Below the pieces are notes generated by a model. It saw only the letters and a program-made list of their open reading frames with translations, did not search any database and was not told the DNA's origin. From the NCBI RefSeq assembly GCF_003932715.1, contig NZ_CP020700.1:3184501-3248500 (forward strand): a DNA stretch of 64,000 nucleotides. The letters run 5' to 3'. The stretch comes from Streptomyces tsukubensis. Lineage in GTDB: Bacteria; Actinomycetota; Actinomycetes; Streptomycetales; Streptomycetaceae. This document shows, one piece after another, positions 7,056 to 15,691 of this stretch. The translations under genes were made by a program, and so were the position numbers. The stretch's first letter is position 1; every line of letters starts with the position of its first letter.

Positions 7056-9056
7056 CTACTTCAGCTCGTCGGGGCAGGGCGTGCCGCGCGGTACGTCGTA
7101 GGGGCCGGCGATCCGGTAGGTCCCGGCGTGCGGGGCGAGCAGTTCCGTCCACTCGTCGCCCTCGGTGTCCTTCTCGGTCTTGATGAGACAGCCGTTGACG
7201 TTGGTGAAGCTCTTCGGTTCGCCGTCCCCGCGCTGCTTGGACTCCTCCGTCTCCTCCGGGCCCTTCATCCGCTTGCCCTTCTCGTCGACGATGCTCAGCC
7301 AGGGCGAGTAGGGGATCCGGATGAGGACCCGGCCGGGGTCCTCGACGGTGATCCGCAGCTGGTCGGCGCCGGTGTACTCGACCTTCGCGGGGGTGTCGGC
7401 CAGCGGCACCGGGTCCTTGACGGCGAAGATCTGCCAGTTGGCGTCGCCCCAGACCCGGGTGAGATACGGCAGCCCGCTCTTGACCAGCTCGGCCTCCTGC
7501 TTGGCGCCCACGTCCGGGGTGCCTTCGGGCAGGACCACGTAGCGCACGGCCCAGCGGTCCAGCCAGGCCCGGTAGTCGGCGGCGGTGAGGGTCTTCTCGT
7601 TGTCGTAGAAGAGGGGGTTGCGCTCCATATCGGCCTGGCGGTTCCAGCCGCGGGCCAGGATGACGTACGGGGCGAGCGCGGAGGCCTCGCGGTGGCTGCG
7701 GGCCGGGACCACCTCGACCCGGCCGCGTTCGGCGTCGAGATCCTTCAGCTTGTCGACCAGCGGTGCCAGCTCGAAGTTCCAGGAGGCGGTCGGCGCGGTG
7801 CGCACGACGTCGTCGACGGCCTTGAAACCGATCCAGAAGTTCAGCCCGGCGAAGGCGACGACCAGCGCGTACCAGCGGCGCGAGCGCGGTACCGCGTAGG
7901 GCAGGGCGGCCAGCAGCACGACGCCCGCGAAGAGCATCGCGAGACGGGTGATGTTCGAACCGATCTGCGAGTCGATCACCCAGGTCAGTACGGTCCCGAG
8001 GGCGTAGACGGCGGACGCGGTACGGACCGTGCGCCACTCCTTCGGGACCAGCACGAACACCAGCACCGAGAAGATGAACGGCAGCGACACCGTCCCCAGC
8101 GACATGGGCTGGGTGCCCGAGAAGGGGAACAGCCAGGAGGAGAGGGCGACGACCGCGACCGGTGCCAGCCCCAGTGCGTAGGAGCCCGGGCGGCGTTTGT
8201 TCAGGAAGAGCGCCGCAGCGACGACTCCGAGGAAGAGCCCGGCGACCGGGCTGGAGGCGGTGGCCAGTCCGGCCAGCGGGGCGGCGACGGCGGCCTTCGC
8301 CCAGCGCTTGGTGCGCCAGCGGTGCGGCCAGCAGAAGACCGCGGCGACCGCGCCGATCGCGAACATCATGCCGAGCCCGAAGGTGACCCGGCCGGAGAGC
8401 GCGTTGCACAGGAAGGCGAAGACCCCGGCGAGCGCGCAGGGCAGCGGATTGCGGACCGCCCTGACCCGGACCAGGACCAGCGCGGTCAGCGCGGCGGAGA
8501 CCGTACCGGCGACCATCATCGTGGGCCGGACGCCGATGATGGACATCAGATAGGGGGAGACCACGCTGTACGAGACCGGGTGCATCCCGCCGTACCAGGC
8601 GAGGTTGTACGCGGAGTCGGGGTGGCGTCCGACGAACTCGGCCCAGGCGTCCTGGGCGGCCAGATCGCCGCCGGTGTTCGCGAAGAAGAAGAACCAGACC
8701 AGATGGCCGACCGCGGCGACCGCGGTGGTGACGACGACCGGGCGGCGGGTCAGCCGGTCCCAGAGGTCGGCGAACACCCCGGGCCGGGTGCCGGAGGGGC
8801 CGGGGAAGCCGGAGGGCCCCCGTGATCCCGCAGCACCCGCAGCACCCGATGATCCCGCAGATCCCGACGGTCCGGACGCATCCGCCGGAGCGGATGAACC
8901 GGACTTTCCGGACGGTCGGGGTACGAGGAGTGAGCCGGACGATTCGGTCCCGTCCACGGGCGGGCGCCGTATTCGCGACCCCGTCCCGGGTCCGCCGCCG
9001 TCGGTCCTGACCGGCTCCGCGGTGCTCACTGCAGCTCTCCCCGTCTGTCGTGTCAC
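7056..9056 (-). CDS. Large polytopic membrane protein with extracytoplasmic domain (GT-C-like?)
   Basis: This 666-aa protein has a Ser/Gly/Pro-rich cytoplasmic N-terminus of about 90 residues. Some ten hydrophobic segments follow (about residues 97-395), and then a soluble domain of about 270 residues. An early loop carries AAQDAWAEF, and after a membrane segment comes AWYGGMHPVSYS. An acidic residue in the first large loop followed by multiple membrane passes and a soluble C-terminal domain resembles GT-C glycosyltransferases or related envelope proteins. I cannot match a named family, and transport is possible. It is transcribed in the same direction as the D-Ala-D-Ala carboxypeptidase, separated by a terminator hairpin. 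Confidence 0.6.
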   Translation of the reverse strand: MTRQTGRAAVSTAEPVRTDGGGPGTGSRIRRPPVDGTESSGSLLVPRPSGKSGSSAPADASGPSGSAGSSGAAGAAGSRGPSGFPGPSGTRPGVFADLWDRLTRRPVVVTTAVAAVGHLVWFFFFANTGGDLAAQDAWAEFVGRHPDSAYNLAWYGGMHPVSYSVVSPYLMSIIGVRPTMMVAGTVSAALTALVLVRVRAVRNPLPCALAGVFAFLCNALSGRVTFGLGMMFAIGAVAAVFCWPHRWRTKRWAKAAVAAPLAGLATASSPVAGLFLGVVAAALFLNKRRPGSYALGLAPVAVVALSSWLFPFSGTQPMSLGTVSLPFIFSVLVFVLVPKEWRTVRTASAVYALGTVLTWVIDSQIGSNITRLAMLFAGVVLLAALPYAVPRSRRWYALVVAFAGLNFWIGFKAVDDVVRTAPTASWNFELAPLVDKLKDLDAERGRVEVVPARSHREASALAPYVILARGWNRQADMERNPLFYDNEKTLTAADYRAWLDRWAVRYVVLPEGTPDVGAKQEAELVKSGLPYLTRVWGDANWQIFAVKDPVPLADTPAKVEYTGADQLRITVEDPGRVLIRIPYSPWLSIVDEKGKRMKGPEETEESKQRGDGEPKSFTNVNGCLIKTEKDTEGDEWTELLAPHAGTYRIAGPYDVPRGTPCPDELK

Positions 9057-9210
9057 GGTGTGATCGTGACGGTCGTGGTCCGTGGGACCGCTGTGGTCGG
9101 TCTACCGACGGTACCCGAGAGGGTCGTCCTTCCATCAGGACGCCGGACCGGGCGGCCGGGGTTGCCCCGCCCGGGCGGGTCCCGGCCCCGGCGGCTCCGG
9201 GACGCTAACA

Positions 9211-9243
9211 CGGGGGCGCCCCGGAATCCGGGACACCCCCGTG
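9211..9243 (-). terminator. Hairpin after the carboxypeptidase gene
   Basis: The inverted repeat ACGGGGG...CCCCCGT (9211-9243) contains an inner CCCGG/CCGGG stem. It lies 45 bases past the stop of the minus-strand carboxypeptidase gene and before the start of the next minus-strand gene. Confidence 0.55.
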
Positions 9244-9287
9244 GCCGCTCCCCGCCCGGACAGGTACCGAGGCGGGAGCTCCCGCCG

Positions 9288-11831
9288 TCAGCCCAGGCGG
9301 GTCAGCTTGTCGGTCAGGCTCGGCTCGGTCAGATTTTCCCGGAGGGCGACCGGCACGATCTCCCTCGCCGGTCCCGAACCGATCGACAGCTCGCCGATCA
9401 CATCGCCCGCGTTGCCGGAGCGCGGCAGGTCACCCTTTTTCATGGTGAGGTTCAGCCGCAGCTCCAGACCGCCCCAGCCGACCGCCTTCAGATCCTTGGT
9501 GGCGACGACGGGCACCCGGCCGCCGAGGCCGTTGTCGAGATAGCCGACGGGCTCGCCCTTCTTCACGATCGTCGCCCCCGCCAGACCCTTACGGGCCGCG
9601 TTGATCATCGCAACGCTGTAGTCGATCGCCTTCTGCGTCTTCTGGTACGGCGAGTCCCCGCTCCGGGCGTTCATCGCGATGCCGTTGACCCGGTAGAGCG
9701 TGCCGTCGATGGGCTTCACGAACGACCAGAGGAGATTGCCGCCCGCCGGGGTGGAGGAGCCGGTCTTGATGCCGTCGACACCGTCGAGCAGCAGCGCCCG
9801 GTCGTTGCCGTTGCGAATCGACCCGGCACCCGGGACATCCGTCATGGTGGTGTTGGTGATCTCCCGCAGCACCTCGTCGTTCATCACCGCTTCGGCCAGC
9901 TTGAGCTGGTCCTCCGGGGTGGAGGTGGTGGTCTTCTTGAAACCGCTGGGGTCGGTGTAGACGGTGCTGTTCATGCCGAGGCTCTTCGCAGCCTCGTTCA
10001 TCTTTGCGACGAAGGCCGCCTCGGAACCGGAGTGCCAGCGGGCGAGCAGCCGGGCGGCGTTGTTCCCGGACGGGATCATCATGAGCTGGAGCATCTGCTT
10101 CTGCGTGTACTCCTGCCCTTCGGAGAGCTCCGCGACGGACTCGGAGTCACGCCGCTTGGTCTCCTCCGCCGCCTGCTTGTCGACCGTGATCTTCTTCCCC
10201 TCCTGGCCCTTCTTCAGGGGCCGGTCGCGGAGGACGACGTACGCGGTCATGGCCTTGGCGACGCTGGCGGTCGGGGCGACCTCCTGCGGTCCGTAGGTCC
10301 CGATGGTGCCGACGCCCTCGACGGCGACGGCGCCCTGACCGTCCGCCGGGAACGGCAGGGTGAGCTTGGCGCCCTTGAAGGTGAAGGTGGGCTGCGTGGA
10401 CAGCTCCAGGTCCGGCGGCGGCAGCGGGCGCAGTATCTGCGCCACCGCGCCGACGACCATGAGCAGCAGCACCAGCGGGGTCCAGATCTTGAACCGCCGG
10501 GCCACCTTGCGCATGGGGGTGGGCGGGGTGTTCGTCAGCTCGGCGAGCAGGTCCATCGGCGGCAGCGGCGGCATCGGCTGCTGACGGGTCCGCTCGGCCT
10601 CGGCGAACGCGGCGGCCTCCGGGACGGGCGGCGCGGCGGCCGGAACCGGGGCCGGGGCCGCGGCCGGGGGTACGGCGGGGGCGGGCTTCGGCTCGGTGGT
10701 CTTCAGCGGTACGAAGGTGCTCGCCCTGCGGTCGGCCCCGTCACCGGCCTTGTCGTCACCCTTGTCACCGCCCTTGCCGTCGCCCTTGTCACCGCTCTTG
10801 CCGTCGGGCTCGGCGTCGGACTTGCTGCCGGTCTCGGCGTCCGCGGCGGCCGGGTCGCTCTCCGGGCGGGGCGCGGGGGGCAGCTTCAGTGCGGTGGTGG
10901 GGCTGTCCACGGCGGGCGCGCCCGCGACCGGCTTGCGCAGGGAACCGAGAACGGCGGTCGGCGTGTCGACGGCCGGCTTGTCGTCGCCCTTGCCGTCACC
11001 CTTGCCGTCACCCTTGCCGTCGTCTTTCTCGTCGTCTTTCTCGTCACCGCTCTCGTCCGCGTCGTCGTCCGCGTCCGCATCGGCGGCGTCGCCGGCGTCC
11101 TCATCGGCATCCTGGTCCGTATCGGACCCGGCCTCGGGCTCCTCGCGCGTCACGGTGGCCACTGCGCCGCGGCCACCGTCACCTTCGCCCTCGTCCGCGC
11201 CCACCGTCGCGGCCGCGGAACCTGCCGCAAGGACGGTCGTCGCGCGGTCCACCGAACCGGTTCCGTCCTCGTCGGCCGCGACCTCGTCGGTGGCGTCCGC
11301 GGCATTCCGGGGTCCGCCCTCGTCGCTGCCGCCGTCCGCGACGGCGTCCGGTGCGCCCTCAGCGGCCTCCGTGGCCTCTTCCGCATCCTCGGGAGCCTCC
11401 GGGGCCTCCCGGGGCTTCTCCGGAGCGCTCAGCGTCAGCGCGGGTACCACCGCGGTCACTTCGGCGGTGGGAGCGTCCGCTCCGGCCGCCAGTGCGCGCA
11501 GCCCGGCCTCCCGTACTGCCGCGTCCTCGTTCTCGTTCTCGTCCGCGTCGGTGTCGGTGTCGGTGTCGGAGTCGGAGTCGGAGTCGGCCTCAACATCGGC
11601 ATCGACATCGGCATCGGCGGAGGCATCGGCGTCCGGACCGGCTTCCGACTCGCTGCCGGTGTCCCCGTCCGTCTCCCCGTCCGCTTCCGCGTCCGGATCG
11701 GGCGGCAGGGTGAAGACCGCCGTCGGCTGGTCGGGGTGGACCGCCGTCGCAAGCCGAGGGTCGCGCTCACCCGGAGCCGTCTCCCCCGACGACTTCCGCT
11801 GCTCCGACTTGTCGGGGGACTCGCCCGCCAC
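9288..11831 (-). CDS. D-alanyl-D-alanine carboxypeptidase with long acidic cytoplasmic N-terminus
   Basis: This penicillin-binding serine peptidase trims the terminal D-Ala of peptidoglycan pentapeptides outside the membrane. GTG 11831 is preferred because GAGGAGG sits just before it; an in-frame ATG at 11852 lacks such a site. That gives 847 aa. The first 450 or so residues are low-complexity, rich in Asp/Glu/Ala/Gly with Asp-Ser, Asp-Thr and Lys-Gly-Asp runs. One membrane segment (WTPLVLLLMVVGAVAQI) follows, then the catalytic domain with SVAK (SxxK), SGNN (SxN) and IKTGSS (KTG). The catalytic part is of normal size for the PBP5-like class; the tail is not. Five scattered copies of a Pro-Thr-Thr/Ala-Val-Phe/Leu-like motif mark the tail, discussed separately. 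Confidence 0.85.
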   Translation of the reverse strand: MAGESPDKSEQRKSSGETAPGERDPRLATAVHPDQPTAVFTLPPDPDAEADGETDGDTGSESEAGPDADASADADVDADVEADSDSDSDTDTDTDADENENEDAAVREAGLRALAAGADAPTAEVTAVVPALTLSAPEKPREAPEAPEDAEEATEAAEGAPDAVADGGSDEGGPRNAADATDEVAADEDGTGSVDRATTVLAAGSAAATVGADEGEGDGGRGAVATVTREEPEAGSDTDQDADEDAGDAADADADDDADESGDEKDDEKDDGKGDGKGDGKGDDKPAVDTPTAVLGSLRKPVAGAPAVDSPTTALKLPPAPRPESDPAAADAETGSKSDAEPDGKSGDKGDGKGGDKGDDKAGDGADRRASTFVPLKTTEPKPAPAVPPAAAPAPVPAAAPPVPEAAAFAEAERTRQQPMPPLPPMDLLAELTNTPPTPMRKVARRFKIWTPLVLLLMVVGAVAQILRPLPPPDLELSTQPTFTFKGAKLTLPFPADGQGAVAVEGVGTIGTYGPQEVAPTASVAKAMTAYVVLRDRPLKKGQEGKKITVDKQAAEETKRRDSESVAELSEGQEYTQKQMLQLMMIPSGNNAARLLARWHSGSEAAFVAKMNEAAKSLGMNSTVYTDPSGFKKTTTSTPEDQLKLAEAVMNDEVLREITNTTMTDVPGAGSIRNGNDRALLLDGVDGIKTGSSTPAGGNLLWSFVKPIDGTLYRVNGIAMNARSGDSPYQKTQKAIDYSVAMINAARKGLAGATIVKKGEPVGYLDNGLGGRVPVVATKDLKAVGWGGLELRLNLTMKKGDLPRSGNAGDVIGELSIGSGPAREIVPVALRENLTEPSLTDKLTRLG

Positions 11832-12142
11832 CGTGCCTCCTCGATGAACCATGAACGTCGCTCTGCACCTGCCGCCGGGAACCGCAGCCGCCCGTACGTC
11901 CGTCGGACGATCCGGTGGGTGGTCCAGCAGAAGATCCTTCAGAAATACAGGCGGTCGCTGCGCTCCGCCCAACCGGGGCCCGTGTTGTCCGAACCATCTC
12001 TCAGTGTCCTGTGTGAGAACACGTTCCCTGCCCCTAGACGAGAACGACATACCTACTGGTTCCCGTACAAAGCACTCAGGCACTCTCGACAGACCAATGT
12101 GAGAGGGGTCACCCTGTCATTCATCCACGCGGGGAGGCATGG
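11832..12142. other. Divergent intergenic region, carboxypeptidase / GPP34
   Basis: These 311 bases separate two divergent starts and should carry both promoters. The right half is less GC-rich than its surroundings. I see no convincing -35/-10 pair, strong palindrome or small gene. Confidence 0.4.
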
Positions 12143-12874
12143 ATGGGCAGGAGCCGCAGAACACTTCCGGAAGAGCTGCTGCTGCTCGCTCTGGACCCGG
12201 CCACGGGTACCACAGCGCAGCCGCAGTCGCTCGACCTCGGCCTTGCCGGAGCCCAGCTTGTGGAGCTGGCTCTGGCGGGACGGATAGCCCCGGACGGGGA
12301 TCGTATCGCCGTGGTGATGCCACGGCCGACAGGAGATCCGACACTGGACTCCGCACTGGAGTTGCTGCGCCGCCGCGGCAGCCCGGTCCGGGCGGTCCAT
12401 TGGATCGGCGGACCCCGGCTGGGTCTCCGTCAGATCTACCTCGCGCATCTGGAGCGCTGCGGCATGGTCCATGCCGTCGCGGGCCAGATGTGCGGCGTAC
12501 TGCCGACGACTCGCTACCAGGCGACGGACACGGCGATCAGCCGCGACATCAGGGCCCGGCTGGACAGTGCGATCCGCACCGGTGTGCCGCCGGACCCGCG
12601 GACCGCGGCGCTCGCCGCGCTGGCCCATGCGGTCGGGCTCGGCAAGCATCTGTACCCGGGCAACGAGGGCCGCTCGTCACGTTCCCGCCTGCGGGACCTG
12701 ATCAGGCACGACCCGATGGGCGGTCTCGTGGCGCACGCCGTGATGGACGTCCAGAACGGCGCGGCCGTGCAGCCGCGCCGGGCCCCGGGTACCCCGGGCG
12801 GCAGCAACCGGCAGAGCGCGAGTGTCGCGATGCCGGCGCGCCGCTCCGGGATGGCACGGGTCGCCGCGCACTGA
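12143..12874 (+). CDS. GPP34 (GOLPH3-like) family protein
   Basis: This 243-aa protein begins MGRSRRTLPEELLLLALD, the characteristic opening of bacterial GPP34/GOLPH3-like proteins. Other family signs are LGLAGAQLVELALAGRI, LRQIYLAHLERCGMV and the conserved AALAHAVGLGKHLYPG near residues 165-180. The eukaryotic relatives bind phosphatidylinositol-4-phosphate at the Golgi. The bacterial members, abundant in Streptomyces, have no established role and are cytosolic by sequence. A Gly/Pro/Arg-rich C-terminal tail of about 40 residues is disordered. The ATG at 12143 is immediately followed by the family start, so it is favoured. Confidence 0.85.
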   Translation: MGRSRRTLPEELLLLALDPATGTTAQPQSLDLGLAGAQLVELALAGRIAPDGDRIAVVMPRPTGDPTLDSALELLRRRGSPVRAVHWIGGPRLGLRQIYLAHLERCGMVHAVAGQMCGVLPTTRYQATDTAISRDIRARLDSAIRTGVPPDPRTAALAALAHAVGLGKHLYPGNEGRSSRSRLRDLIRHDPMGGLVAHAVMDVQNGAAVQPRRAPGTPGGSNRQSASVAMPARRSGMARVAAH

Positions 12875-12940
12875 CACGTACGGACCGTGCCGCCTCGTAA
12901 CGGCGGCGCGGGTCCGCGACGTTCGGGAGCCGCACGAAGG

Positions 12941-12974
12941 ATGCGCGGGGCCGGCCGTGGGCCGCCCCGCGCAT
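12941..12974 (+). terminator. Hairpin after the GPP34 gene
   Basis: The arm ATGCGCGGGG at 12941-12950 pairs with 12965-12974, and the stem continues inwards through CGGCC/GGCCG with one bulged base. It lies 66 bases after the GPP34 stop. Confidence 0.6.
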
Positions 12975-13069
12975 CCCCCTGTCCCGGCCCGCCGCCCGCC
13001 CGACCCCATAGCAGGCCGTCGCCCGTGTGGCCATTTCGCAGCGCACCGGCATCCGTTGGTGGCAATCTG

Positions 13070-13090
13070 CTGAGCAGTAAGTACGCTCAG
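13070..13090 (+). promoter_or_regulatory. Inverted repeat before the HTH gene, possible operator
   Basis: CTGAGC, 9 bases, GCTCAG forms an inverted repeat 25 bases before the GTG of the HTH regulator. Its position fits an autoregulatory operator, but no second copy was found, so this is tentative. Confidence 0.35.
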
Positions 13091-13114
13091 CTACTTCAGC
13101 GGAGGTGCTGTTCC

Positions 13115-13978
13115 GTGGCATCCAACGTCAACCCCACCGTCCGGCGGCGCCGTCTGGGCCAGGAGCTGCGCCGGCTGCGCGAGCTCCAGGGCATGACGGC
13201 GGAGGAGGTGGCCGATCGTCTCCTGGTCTCCCAGTCGAAGATCAGCAGACTGGAGAACGGCCGCAGGTCCATCAGTCAGCGGGATGTCCGGGACCTCTGC
13301 GGGGTGTACGCGGTCGAGGACCACCGGGTCGTCGAATCGCTGATGCAGATGGCCAAGGACTCCCGGCAGCAGGGCTGGTGGCACGCCTTCGGCGATATCC
13401 CGTACAGCGTCTACATCGGTCTGGAGACCGACGCGGCCAATCTGCGGGTGTACGAACCGCAGGTGGTGCCGGGGCTGCTGCAGATCCGGCCGTACGCCGA
13501 AGCCGTCGTCGCGGGTGCCGCGCCGGAGAACAGCCAGGCCGAGATCGACAAACGGGTCAACGTCCGGATGCGCCGCCAGGGCCGGGTGAAGGACGATACG
13601 CAGCCGCTGCGCCTGTGGGCGGTGATCGACGAGGCGGCGCTGCGCCGGGTCATCGGCAGCCGGCATGTGATGCAGGAGCAGTTGGAGTATCTGGTCGAGA
13701 TGGGCCAGCTTCCGCATGTGACCGTGCAGGTGCTGCCGTTCGACATGGGCGCCCACCCCGGGATCAACGGGCAGTACGCGATTCTGGAGTTCCCGGACGC
13801 GGCCGACTCCAGCGTCGTCTACATCGAGGGCGTCACCAGCGATCTCTATCTGGAGAAGAGCGGGGACGTCCACAAGTACACGGTCATGTACGAGCACCTG
13901 CGGGCGCAGGCGCTGAACGTGGAGCAGTCGCGGGCCTTTATCGAGGGCATCGCGAAGGAGTACGCGCGCAGGCCCTGA
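13115..13978 (+). CDS. XRE-type HTH regulator with DUF5753 domain
   Basis: This 287-aa protein has an N-terminal XRE helix-turn-helix (about residues 14-70, with MTAEEVADRLLVSQSKISRLE). A long C-terminal domain with LRVYEPQVVPGLLQIRPYAEA and VTVQVLPFDMGAHPG identifies DUF5753, the partner domain in Streptomyces HTH/DUF397 pairs. Such pairs, relatives of WhiJ/BldB-associated systems, influence development and antibiotic production; one kind has been proposed to act as a toxin-antitoxin pair. The GTG at 13115 has GGAGG 10 bases upstream and a palindrome further up. The cognate DUF397 gene follows at 14261. Confidence 0.85.
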   Translation: MASNVNPTVRRRRLGQELRRLRELQGMTAEEVADRLLVSQSKISRLENGRRSISQRDVRDLCGVYAVEDHRVVESLMQMAKDSRQQGWWHAFGDIPYSVYIGLETDAANLRVYEPQVVPGLLQIRPYAEAVVAGAAPENSQAEIDKRVNVRMRRQGRVKDDTQPLRLWAVIDEAALRRVIGSRHVMQEQLEYLVEMGQLPHVTVQVLPFDMGAHPGINGQYAILEFPDAADSSVVYIEGVTSDLYLEKSGDVHKYTVMYEHLRAQALNVEQSRAFIEGIAKEYARRP

Positions 13979-14260
13979 GGCCGTTCCGCCCGGGGCCGTA
14001 AAAGTGGCCTCCGGAAGGGAACTGCGGAAGATACACCCCTGTCTGCGCGTGGCGGAAGGGTCGGATGGAATATGCCATCCGACCGAGTGAATGGCGGCTC
14101 CGCCCTCGGGGTCCGGCGAGTAGCGTCGAAGACGTCAACGGTTCACCAACAAAGCACCAACACAGCGTCAACGGAGGGCACGGGAGCACTCGCTTCCACC
14201 GCACGTTGTCGGTGCTCGGTCCCCTTACTCACTGCCGGAATTTCCGAAGCGGAGACAATC

Positions 14261-14470
14261 ATGGCCATCATTCAGGGCGCCACCGACAGCTGGACCAAGT
14301 CCTCCTACTCCGGGGGCAACGGTGCCTGCGTCGAGGTGAAGTCCCCCGTCGCCGCCGAGATCGCGGTCCGCGACTCGAAGGTGCCCGCGGGCCCACGGCT
14401 GACGTTCGTGCCCGATGCGTGGAACGCCTTCGTGTCCGAGGCCGGCCGGGGCGCCTTCCGTACAAGCTGA
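14261..14470 (+). CDS. DUF397 small protein, partner of the HTH gene
   Basis: This 69-aa protein has the DUF397 signature: WTKSSYSGGNGACVEV at the N-terminus, then EIAVRDSKVPAGPRLTF and a C-terminal helix with WNAFVSEA. DUF397 proteins are encoded next to XRE/DUF5753 regulators and are thought to bind or modulate them. GGAG lies 7 bases before the ATG. The spacing of 282 bases from the HTH gene suggests its own promoter, although no clear one was found. Confidence 0.85.
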   Translation: MAIIQGATDSWTKSSYSGGNGACVEVKSPVAAEIAVRDSKVPAGPRLTFVPDAWNAFVSEAGRGAFRTS

Positions 14471-14495
14471 GCCCCCTCGGAAGAATGACCTCCCC

Positions 14496-14515
14496 GGGCG
14501 GCCGGACAGCCGCCC
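14496..14515 (+). terminator. Short hairpin after the DUF397 gene
   Basis: A 7-bp stem, GGGCGGC at 14496-14502 and GCCGCCC at 14509-14515, with a 6-base loop, lies 25 bases after the DUF397 stop. Confidence 0.4.
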
Positions 14516-14649
14516 ACGGCACGAAGAGCACCAAGCGCACGAAGCATGCGTGAAGAGCACGAAGAGCCCTCTCGACTGGTCCGCCGTCCCGGCCGAGGGG
14601 GCTCGGCCCTTTCCGGCAGACCGCCTGCCGCCGTCTCGTCTCGGCCGGC

Positions 14650-15552
14650 TCATCTCAGCCGGTCGACATAGCGGTCCGTCCCGGGGACCGTGGGGACGAA
14701 CGGCGCCACCAGTTCGACCCGGCCGAGGCCCGTGGCCGCCACCGCTTCACCGAGGCCGCCGAACCGCTCCTCCCACTGGTCGCGGGGGTCCTCCTCCAGG
14801 AACCAGAGCAGGGTGAGCCGGGTGTCCACCCCCTCGACCTGTTTCACATAGGTCATCCGGTCGCCGGGCAGCGGGGTGGGCCGGAAGACGGTCACCATGG
14901 CGGCAGCGGAGCCCCGGAGCCGCCCGGGCAGCCGCCGGGTCCGCAGCCACTCCAGCAGGGCGTTCCGCCGCTCCGGCCCGGCCGCGTCGACGACTTCCAG
15001 CACGAGCCCCGCATAGGGGTGGTCCAGTGCGTGGTGATCGCGGGGACCGGCGGCGCCGTCGCGGTAGACGGTCGCCGCATGGTCGTGGAAGGCGGTGAAG
15101 ACATGGGTCCGCCCGTGGTGGACGCGGCCGTCCCGGTTGAGGCGCCGGTTGATGCCGACGGTCCACTTCATATGCTCGTCGTAGCGGCCCTCCGTGATCC
15201 AGTACGTGGAGAGGTAGCAGCCCGCCGTGACCGGGGAGGCGACCGCGGAGTCCGCCGGATAGCGGAGCAGTTGCAGGTCCCGGGGGGCGACCCAGCGCCG
15301 TCCTGCGTAGATCCACGGCATGGCCATGGCCCCGGCGATGTAGTGGTCGTCCTCGTACCAGCGGTTGTAGGAGTACTCGTGGCCGGGGTGCGGTTCGACC
15401 ATGGTGATCAGGGCGTGGCCGGGGCGGACTCCGTACGGCCCCACCGAGGCCAGCTCCGCGTAGTCCGCCGCCCGGGTGTCCGCCGGATCCGGCTCCCCCG
15501 GCTCCCCCGTACCGTCCGCCTCCGCCCCGCCGCCGCCGTTCTCGGATCGCAT
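14650..15552 (-). CDS. Dimeric alpha/beta-barrel (EthD-like) protein, unassigned
   Basis: This 300-aa cytosolic protein has an acidic Gly/Pro-rich N-terminus of about 30 residues. The core contains HALITMVEPHPGHEYSYNRW, a dimeric ferredoxin-like barrel look, with Tyr/His/Asp-rich segments (WYEDDHYIAGAM, STYWITEGRYDEH). A second half-barrel-like segment, ALITMVE against MVTVFRPT, suggests two fused barrel units. No exact family is recalled. It is divergent from an SDR gene, and a perfect CTGACGGTCCGTCAG palindrome lies between the starts. That links it to the similarly controlled catabolic genes near 63 kb. It may act on a lipid-, steroid- or polyketide-like substrate; this is inference. Confidence 0.6.
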   Translation of the reverse strand: MRSENGGGGAEADGTGEPGEPDPADTRAADYAELASVGPYGVRPGHALITMVEPHPGHEYSYNRWYEDDHYIAGAMAMPWIYAGRRWVAPRDLQLLRYPADSAVASPVTAGCYLSTYWITEGRYDEHMKWTVGINRRLNRDGRVHHGRTHVFTAFHDHAATVYRDGAAGPRDHHALDHPYAGLVLEVVDAAGPERRNALLEWLRTRRLPGRLRGSAAAMVTVFRPTPLPGDRMTYVKQVEGVDTRLTLLWFLEEDPRDQWEERFGGLGEAVAATGLGRVELVAPFVPTVPGTDRYVDRLR

Positions 15553-15647
15553 CGCTTCTCTCCTCCCTGAGTCTCTGAGTCTCTGAGCCGCCGAGCCCCT
15601 GAGCCCGTCCGGGTGCGGTCTTCCCTCCTCCGGTGAACCCCCCTACT

Positions 15648-15662
15648 CTGACGGTCCGTCAG
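15648..15662. promoter_or_regulatory. Perfect 15-bp palindrome, probable TetR-type operator
   Basis: CTGACGGTCCGTCAG is a perfect inverted repeat about an odd centre, placed between divergent genes and 30 bases before the SDR start. Variants of the same CTGAC/T-N5-GTCAG layout occur at 63039 and 63099, in front of another SDR/LLM gene group. Confidence 0.7.
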
Positions 15663-15691
15663 GTAAGCCGCCAGTACCGGGAGGGATCCGG

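Noticed and set aside
11520..11620. Tandem GTCGGA/GTCGGT repeat as a possible CRISPR-like or regulatory array
   Set aside because: It is the coding sequence of Asp-Ser/Asp-Thr repeats in the carboxypeptidase tail, without spacers.
9060..12287. 1075-codon plus-strand frame opposite the carboxypeptidase
   Set aside because: Its Val/Gly/Arg repeats are the complement of the acidic repeat region of the real gene; no start context or motif.
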